Positions 51,309-55,154 of a stretch of DNA of 55,154 nt are shown piece after piece. The notes beneath the pieces were generated by a model. That model did no database searches and was not told the origin of the DNA. It saw only the letters and a program-made list of their open reading frames with translations. This DNA comes from Phycisphaeraceae bacterium (GTDB taxonomy: Bacteria; Planctomycetota; Phycisphaerae; Phycisphaerales; Phycisphaeraceae): assembly GCA_020849625.1 (NCBI GenBank), contig JADLFV010000132.1, positions 1 to 55,154 of the forward strand, written 5' to 3'. Position numbers and translations under genes: made by a program. Each line of letters opens with the position of its first letter. Positions within the stretch are counted from its first letter, which is position 1.

Positions 51309-51869
51309 TTACGGCAGACACAGCTTCGGCCGACCATCGGGGCAGGTCTTGGTGCCTTCCTCGCGCATGATCACCATGCCCTTGTTCGAGCCCATGGGCG
51401 TCCAGCTTGTGTCCTTGGGACGCTTGATGAGCATGGAGTCCATCATCTCCGGCTCCATGAACATGATGGCATCGTCGCCGCCGGCGGTCTTGGCGTCTTC
51501 GATGGCCTTGATCGCTTCGGGCGTATACATCTCCAGGCGGCTGATCCAGGCCCCGGTGGCGGCCACCTCATCGGCTGTCATGCCGTCATAGCTGCCGCAC
51601 TCGCCGCAGACATAGACGTAGGCCATGACGCCGGCCTTGTTGCCCTTGTCCGTCGGGCCGGAGGGCGCATCGGCGGGGGCGAAGTTGGAACTCTCGGTGA
51701 TGAACAGCTTGTTGGTGTTCAGATCAAAAAAGTAAACATTGACCACGCTGGCCGAGCCGCTGGGGCCTTTGCTGGTCATCACGATGATGCCCAACGCCAC
51801 CACCAGCACCACCACGGCCAGAATGGTGACCAATGAGGAGTTGTTGTTCAGCGTTTCACGTAATCCCAT
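51309..51869 (-). CDS. Single-span membrane protein with Cys pair
   Basis: 186 residues. N-terminal cytoplasmic tail, one membrane helix at about 13-31 (LVTILAVVVLVVALGIIVM), then an extracytoplasmic part. VYVCGECGSYDGMTADE (about residue 86) carries a C-x2-C pair, and the C terminus has a further KTCPDGRPKLC pair, so a metal site or disulfide is possible. Short N-terminal MGLRETLNNNSSLV resembles other planctomycetal inner-membrane proteins, from memory. It is 18 bp upstream of the lipoprotein gene on the same strand, so they are probably cotranscribed. Confidence 0.7.
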   Translation of the reverse strand: MGLRETLNNNSSLVTILAVVVLVVALGIIVMTSKGPSGSASVVNVYFFDLNTNKLFITESSNFAPADAPSGPTDKGNKAGVMAYVYVCGECGSYDGMTADEVAATGAWISRLEMYTPEAIKAIEDAKTAGGDDAIMFMEPEMMDSMLIKRPKDTSWTPMGSNKGMVIMREEGTKTCPDGRPKLCLP

Positions 51870-51970
51870 ATACCGCCCTTTCTGAACGATGAATCAGCCA
51901 GTTAACCGGCTGGTGGATCAATCTAAGTCGTGAGTGTACCAAACCCTAACCATCTGAACAATCAGCCGCT

Positions 51971-52034
51971 GGGTGCCACACCCGCGTGCGGGTGTGCTGG
52001 ATCATCCCACGGCCGACTCGCGGCCGTGCCACCC
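51971..52034. repeat. Foldback element between sppA and the membrane protein gene
   Basis: Two hairpins, CACACCCGCGTGCGGGTGTG (51977-51996) and CACGGCCGACTCGCGGCCGTG in short form (arms CACGGCCG/CGGCCGTG, 52008-52028), with an imperfect outer GGGTGCCAC/GTGCCACCC. Confidence 0.8.
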
Positions 52035-52059
52035 GGCCCGGTGAACCTCTGACGAACAA

Positions 52060-53163
52060 TCAGCCGCCCTGCCAGAGGTACATCACCTGCGGCACCGTCT
52101 CTTCGTGAATCCAGCGACGAAGAGCCTGGGTGTCCACTTGAACCCCGATGGACCTCTGCTGCGAACTGAACAGCGAACCCAACAGCGACTGCGGCTGCTG
52201 GAGGATCGTCACCTGCGGCTGAACCTGGGTGGAGAGGTTGGCTCGCTGGCCGGCCAGGGCGATCGCGTCGTCCAGGTAGCCCACCTGGTCCACCAGCTTC
52301 GAGGCCAGGGCCTCCTGCGCGGTGAACACCCGCCCGTCAGCCAGCGCGGCGACCTCGTCGGCATTCAACTGTGCCGACCGGCCCTGCTGAACCACCGACA
52401 CGAACTGGGCGTGCATGGCATCGAGGATATGCAGCATGGCTGCTTTGTCCTTCTCGGTCCACGGCCGGGTGATGTCGTTCATCGTGTCTTTCTCCGGCGA
52501 GCCCGACGCCACCTGCACCTGCGGCGTGATGCCGACCTTGACCAGAAGCTGATCGATGGTGAACGCCTGCGACATCACGCCGATCGATCCGGTCAGACAC
52601 GTCGGCTCGGCCACGATGGCATCGGCGGAAGCTGCGACGTAGTAACCGCCACTGGCAGCCATGCTGCCGAAGCTGGCGATCAGCGGGATGCCGGTCTCCT
52701 GCTTGAACTGCGCCAGATACTTCCAGATGCGATCGGAGGGCGCGACGTATCCCCCGCCGGAGTCCACCAGAAGCACCACCGCTTTGGGCTGCTTTTTGCG
52801 CAGCACGTCCAGGGACTGGCGCACGAAGGCCGCGGATGAATCATCGATCAGTCCGCGGATCGGAAGGATGACGATACGGTTGGCCTTGTCACCATCGCGG
52901 TACGTGCTCTCGCTGATCCCGGCCGTCATCGAACTGAGAATGATCGCCAGGTAGAAGTTGACCAGCAGCGACACCACCAGCGCCGAGACCAGCAGACCCG
53001 CCAGGGCGCGGGCGAACACGCTGCGCTGCCGAGGCGGCGGCGGCATCATCCAGGACGGATTGCCAGATGGCGGCGGTGGTGGCGGATAGGCTGGGGGTGG
53101 ATCGATCGGCGGTCGGCCGGAGTCCGAGGGCGGTGATTGGTGCATCTGGTTCTGATCGTTCAT
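52060..53163 (-). CDS. sppA: Signal peptide peptidase SppA (single-domain S49 protease)
   Basis: 367 residues from the ATG at 53163. A Pro-rich cytoplasmic N terminus (PPAYPPPPPPSG) precedes one membrane helix (about 53-77). The S49 domain has DSGGG, the nucleophile Ser in SMAASGGYYVAA and the general-base Lys in SPEKDTMND; TCLTGSIGV also matches. The single-domain form resembles the Bacillus type rather than E. coli SppA. It degrades leftover signal peptides in the membrane. TATAAT (plus 53170-53175) ends 6 bases before the ATG, so the message is probably leaderless. Confidence 0.93.
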   Translation of the reverse strand: MNDQNQMHQSPPSDSGRPPIDPPPAYPPPPPPSGNPSWMMPPPPRQRSVFARALAGLLVSALVVSLLVNFYLAIILSSMTAGISESTYRDGDKANRIVILPIRGLIDDSSAAFVRQSLDVLRKKQPKAVVLLVDSGGGYVAPSDRIWKYLAQFKQETGIPLIASFGSMAASGGYYVAASADAIVAEPTCLTGSIGVMSQAFTIDQLLVKVGITPQVQVASGSPEKDTMNDITRPWTEKDKAAMLHILDAMHAQFVSVVQQGRSAQLNADEVAALADGRVFTAQEALASKLVDQVGYLDDAIALAGQRANLSTQVQPQVTILQQPQSLLGSLFSSQQRSIGVQVDTQALRRWIHEETVPQVMYLWQGG

Positions 53164-53169
53164 GGCCCG

Positions 53170-53175
53170 ATTATA
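53170..53175 (-). promoter_or_regulatory. -10 box (TATAAT) of sppA, leaderless geometry
   Basis: A perfect TATAAT on the minus strand, 6 bases before the ATG, with no Shine-Dalgarno between. Confidence 0.6.
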
Positions 53176-53355
53176 GGTCCAACCGGAGCGTGATGTTCGG
53201 CGCTGAGTCCCTGATGCGTCCGAGAAAAACCCCGCATTCGGCTGCCAGGCGGTTGCGGCTTTTGTTTTGGACAAAAAAACGCACACGACCGATCTATTCA
53301 AGACCCAGCCGTGATGCACCACGGTCGGGTTACCGCCTGTTAAGGAGCGAAAATC

Positions 53356-53904
53356 ATGAGCGACGCGCCAAAGAGCAAGACCGTGCTGGGACCCGACTGC
53401 CGCATCAGCGGTGAACTGTCACTGGACAACGATGCCATCATCATGGGCCAGTTCAAGGGCACGCTGCGTGTCAGCGGCACCCTCGAGCTGTCGGAGTCGG
53501 CCGAAGTGTCCGGCACGATCATCGTGGGCACGCTGCGCCTGGCCGGCAATGTCGAAGCCGACGTGGTGGCCGAGGACGCCGTGGAGCTGCTGCCCGGCGC
53601 CCAGCTGATCGGCCAGTTGTTCACCAGCCGGCTGAACATCGTGGAAGGCGCCACCTTCCAGGGCGAGATCTGCGTCGGCCCCAAGGCCATGCAGGCCGCC
53701 AGCGAAGCCTTCGGCCAGGGCGAACATCAGGAAGCCGAGCAGACCATGCTCTCCTCGATGATGAGCCAGTCTTCTGAAACTGAAGAGACTCATCACGAAC
53801 AGCCGTCGCCGGTCCGCACCAACACCAGCTCAGTCAATGCCGTGCTGGCCCGCCGTCGCCCCAAGGTGCTGACGCCGCGCAACGGCATCGGCATCCCGTC
53901 GTAA
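53356..53904 (+). CDS. Bactofilin (polymer-forming cytoskeletal protein)
   Basis: 182 residues. A right-handed beta-helix core (about 8-115) with the typical G-x-I/V-x-G steps (CRISGELSLDNDAIIMGQFKGTLRVSGTLEL, SGTIIVGTLRLAGNVEADVVAEDAVELLPGAQLIGQL). The disordered C-terminal tail of about 65 residues is rich in Gln, Ser and Glu. Bactofilins self-assemble into filaments on the inner membrane and help shape or scaffold the cell. AAGGAG precedes the ATG. A second bactofilin-like gene follows 78 bp later. Confidence 0.93.
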   Translation: MSDAPKSKTVLGPDCRISGELSLDNDAIIMGQFKGTLRVSGTLELSESAEVSGTIIVGTLRLAGNVEADVVAEDAVELLPGAQLIGQLFTSRLNIVEGATFQGEICVGPKAMQAASEAFGQGEHQEAEQTMLSSMMSQSSETEETHHEQPSPVRTNTSSVNAVLARRRPKVLTPRNGIGIPS

Positions 53905-53982
53905 TACGGTCGCCGCGCTTCGTGTCGGAGAACGCCGTCGTAGGTTCGCCTCAGCGTCCACCCTTGCACTGCGCCGCTTGCC

Positions 53983-54492
53983 ATGCCGTTACGCCCGGCC
54001 ATCAACACGATTCACCCTCGCGGCCCGCAGCCGGCTCATCTGCGCCGCGTCTCCTGTCCACAGTGCGGTAAGTCCTTTGAAGTCAGCCAGCGGGCCGTCT
54101 CTGTCCGCTGCCCCGCCTGCACCAGTCCGCTGGAGTTCAATGACCTGGTGCTGCGAACCCGCCTGGAGGGCGATGTCTCGACCATGGGACACGTCGCCCT
54201 CGCCTCGCCCAGCGAAATGCTCGGACGCCTGGTCTGCGGCCAGTTCACCAACGCCGGCCGCTTCGAGGGCCGGGCGGTGGTTTACGGACAGGTCGTGCTC
54301 ACCCGCGAGAGCCTGACCACCGGCCAACTCTCCGGCCGTAGCCTGCGCATCGAGCACGGGGCCACCACCCACATCCAGGCTGAAATCCGCCCCCATCCTC
54401 CCGCCAGGACCAGCAGCAAGTCCAGCGCCCCCACCCCCATCGGCCGACTCATCCAGCGCCCCGCCCGCCGCCTGATCCGCCCCCTGGCCTGA
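53983..54492 (+). CDS. Zinc-ribbon bactofilin-like protein
   Basis: 169 residues. A basic N terminus is followed by a zinc ribbon (CPQCGKSFEV...VRCPACTSPLEF, about 25-51), then a short beta-helix of bactofilin type (LEGDVSTMGHVALASPSEMLGRLVCGQFTNAGRFEGRAVVYGQVVLT). The C-terminal tail is basic and Pro-rich (RPHPPARTSSKSSAPTPIGRLIQRPARR). The zinc ribbon fused to bactofilin repeats is unusual; it may tether the filament to a nucleic acid or to a partner. The adjacent classic bactofilin suggests coassembly. Confidence 0.8.
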   Translation: MPLRPAINTIHPRGPQPAHLRRVSCPQCGKSFEVSQRAVSVRCPACTSPLEFNDLVLRTRLEGDVSTMGHVALASPSEMLGRLVCGQFTNAGRFEGRAVVYGQVVLTRESLTTGQLSGRSLRIEHGATTHIQAEIRPHPPARTSSKSSAPTPIGRLIQRPARRLIRPLA

Positions 54493-54547
54493 CCACATTT
54501 CCGCTGCGAACTGAGCATCGATTCATCCTAAGCCTCCCGCGCAAACA

Positions 54548-54590
54548 TTCGACATACGAAATTCGAAATTCGACATTTGAAAATTCGCCG
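54548..54590. repeat. One-armed tandem repeat (ATTCGACAT/GAAATTCG)
   Basis: ATTCGACATACGAAATTCG, then AAATTCGACATTTG, in tandem, without a clear inverse copy within 100 bp. Its words resemble those of the rplJ-rplL spacer element. Confidence 0.6.
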
Positions 54591-54647
54591 CGCCGGCGCA
54601 TGACGGACCCGATCGGCCCGCATCCGCACGAGGGTGCACGCCTCGGG

Positions 54648-54811
54648 TTGAACCGCCAAGACGCCAAGTTCGCCAAATCGAAGAAGGCAACGCTGAGACG
54701 CAGAGCCAGGATTTCACAATTCCAGTCATTCATCTTTTTCTCTGCGCCCTCTGCGTTGAATTCATTTCTGACTTTGAATTCCATGGCGCTCTTGGCGTCT
54801 TGGCGGTTCAA
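54648..54811. repeat. Large two-tier foldback element
   Basis: Outer arms 54648-54675 and 54784-54811 (AACCGCCAAGACGCCAAG and its inverse). Inner arms carry CAACGCTGAGACGCAGAG and CTCTGCGCCCTCTGCGTTG. Loop about 20-25 nt. The longest element in the window. Confidence 0.88.
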
Positions 54812-54876
54812 CAAAAACACATCACGGGCGGACGGCCGTCGAATCGGCCTCAACCAACCGCCCGCGCCGTGATGAG

Positions 54877-54923
54877 TTCCCCCGGAAGCACCGCAAGCGC
54901 GGTATATCACTTCCGGGGGGGAA
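54877..54923. repeat. Hairpin with TTCCGGGGG arms
   Basis: TTCCCCCGGAAG and CTTCCGGGGGGGAA form the arms; the loop holds a second stem ACCGC/GCGGT. Here the abundant nine-base word forms both arms of a foldback. Confidence 0.8.
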
Positions 54924-54983
54924 GGCCAGTTTCGCCGAGGCCCCATAGAGCCGGTAGGCGACGCGCCTGTCAGGCCATCGTCG

Positions 54984-55030
54984 GAGCCGGACTCTGTGAG
55001 TCCGGTTTCCGGGCACACAGTGCCCGACTC
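54984..55030. repeat. GAGCCGG double-hairpin element, distal intergenic copy
   Basis: GAGCCGGACTCTGTGAGTCC, then the CCGGGCACACAGTGCCCG hairpin, nearly identical to the copy in priA at 44718-44762. Confidence 0.85.
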
Positions 55031-55154
55031 TTTCCGGCGAAGGCTTTCTGAACGCTTGGAATCCGGGCACGGGCGGACGTACGTCAAGCCGATGGCGTCG
55101 AAGCAGCACTCACTCACTTGGGCCCGGTCGCGTCCGTGCCGAACGTTTTTTTCC

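Larger units (their letters stand above)
54493..55154. other. Gene-free 3' end filled with repeats
   Basis: I see no convincing gene in this 662-bp stretch. Long frames exist on both strands, but they run through the repeats and show no family features. At least four repeat elements lie here (54548-54590, 54648-54811, 54877-54923, 54984-55030), listed separately. Spacing between them is short, as if elements accumulate. Confidence 0.75.

Noticed and set aside
50076..51836. 586-aa plus-strand frame over the lipoprotein and membrane protein genes
   Set aside because: It is low in conserved features; the minus frames have a lipobox and a clear membrane helix.
54449..55117. 222-aa minus-strand gene at the right edge
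   Set aside because: The frame crosses four repeat elements and has no family features or ribosome site.

Overview
The window is GC-rich, gene-dense chromosomal DNA that reads as a member of the Planctomycetota, most likely Phycisphaerae-like. Pointers are a dockerin/PEP-CTERM secreted protein, two adjacent bactofilins, several zinc-ribbon-plus-membrane small proteins, a DksA-like protein with a degenerate zinc finger, URO-D-fold/PhyH sugar-catabolism-type genes, and many genes without a Shine-Dalgarno sequence. This assignment is inference from gene content; there is no rRNA in the window.

Layout. 1-1.2 kb: small membrane proteins. 1.2-12 kb: a secreted dockerin/PEP-CTERM protein, a LacI regulator with a clear promoter/operator, a URO-D-fold/PhyH gene pair divergent from an AraC regulator, a heparinase II/III-type lyase, a sodium/solute symporter and an amidohydrolase, which together look like a polysaccharide or uronate catabolic locus. 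12-24.5 kb: housekeeping genes (HAD phosphatase, Hsp20, argC, nth, mutS, thioredoxin-like, DksA-like, lspA, acetyltransferase, nnrE, MBL hydrolase, pdxH, panD). 24.6-27.4 kb: tRNA-Phe and rplK-rplA-rplJ-rplL, with no nusG/secE before and no rpoB after. 27.4-30.6 kb: a second URO-D-fold/PhyH/AraC module with exactly the same gene order and orientation as the first. 30.7-33.5 kb: topA. 33.7-38.2 kb: two tandem pairs of a small single-span protein translationally coupled to a polytopic GT-C-like membrane protein, then a DPM1-like polyprenyl-phosphate glycosyltransferase. 38.2-46.5 kb: CCA/poly(A) polymerase family, DedA, YggS, GH130 phosphorylase, priA, a coiled-coil zinc-ribbon protein and an RNase H. 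46.6-54.5 kb: membrane/helical-repeat protein, isocitrate dehydrogenase family, alpha/beta hydrolase, lipoprotein, membrane protein, sppA and two bactofilins. 54.5-55.15 kb: no gene, only repeats.

The most unusual property is not a gene. About two dozen foldback elements of roughly 45-165 bp are scattered through the window, about one per 2 kb. In most, each arm is a run of short degenerate tandem repeats (about 6-9 nt), followed by a loop and then the inverse complement. The repeat unit differs from locus to locus while the architecture stays the same. They fill every spacer of the ribosomal protein operon, supply stop codons or abut start codons and -10 boxes, and occur in frame inside mutS, priA and a glycosyltransferase-associated gene. 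A separate nine-base word (TTCCGGGGG or its complement) occurs at least 20 times. A third theme is the frequent placement of a -10 box 6-10 bases before the start codon, which suggests many leaderless mRNAs.
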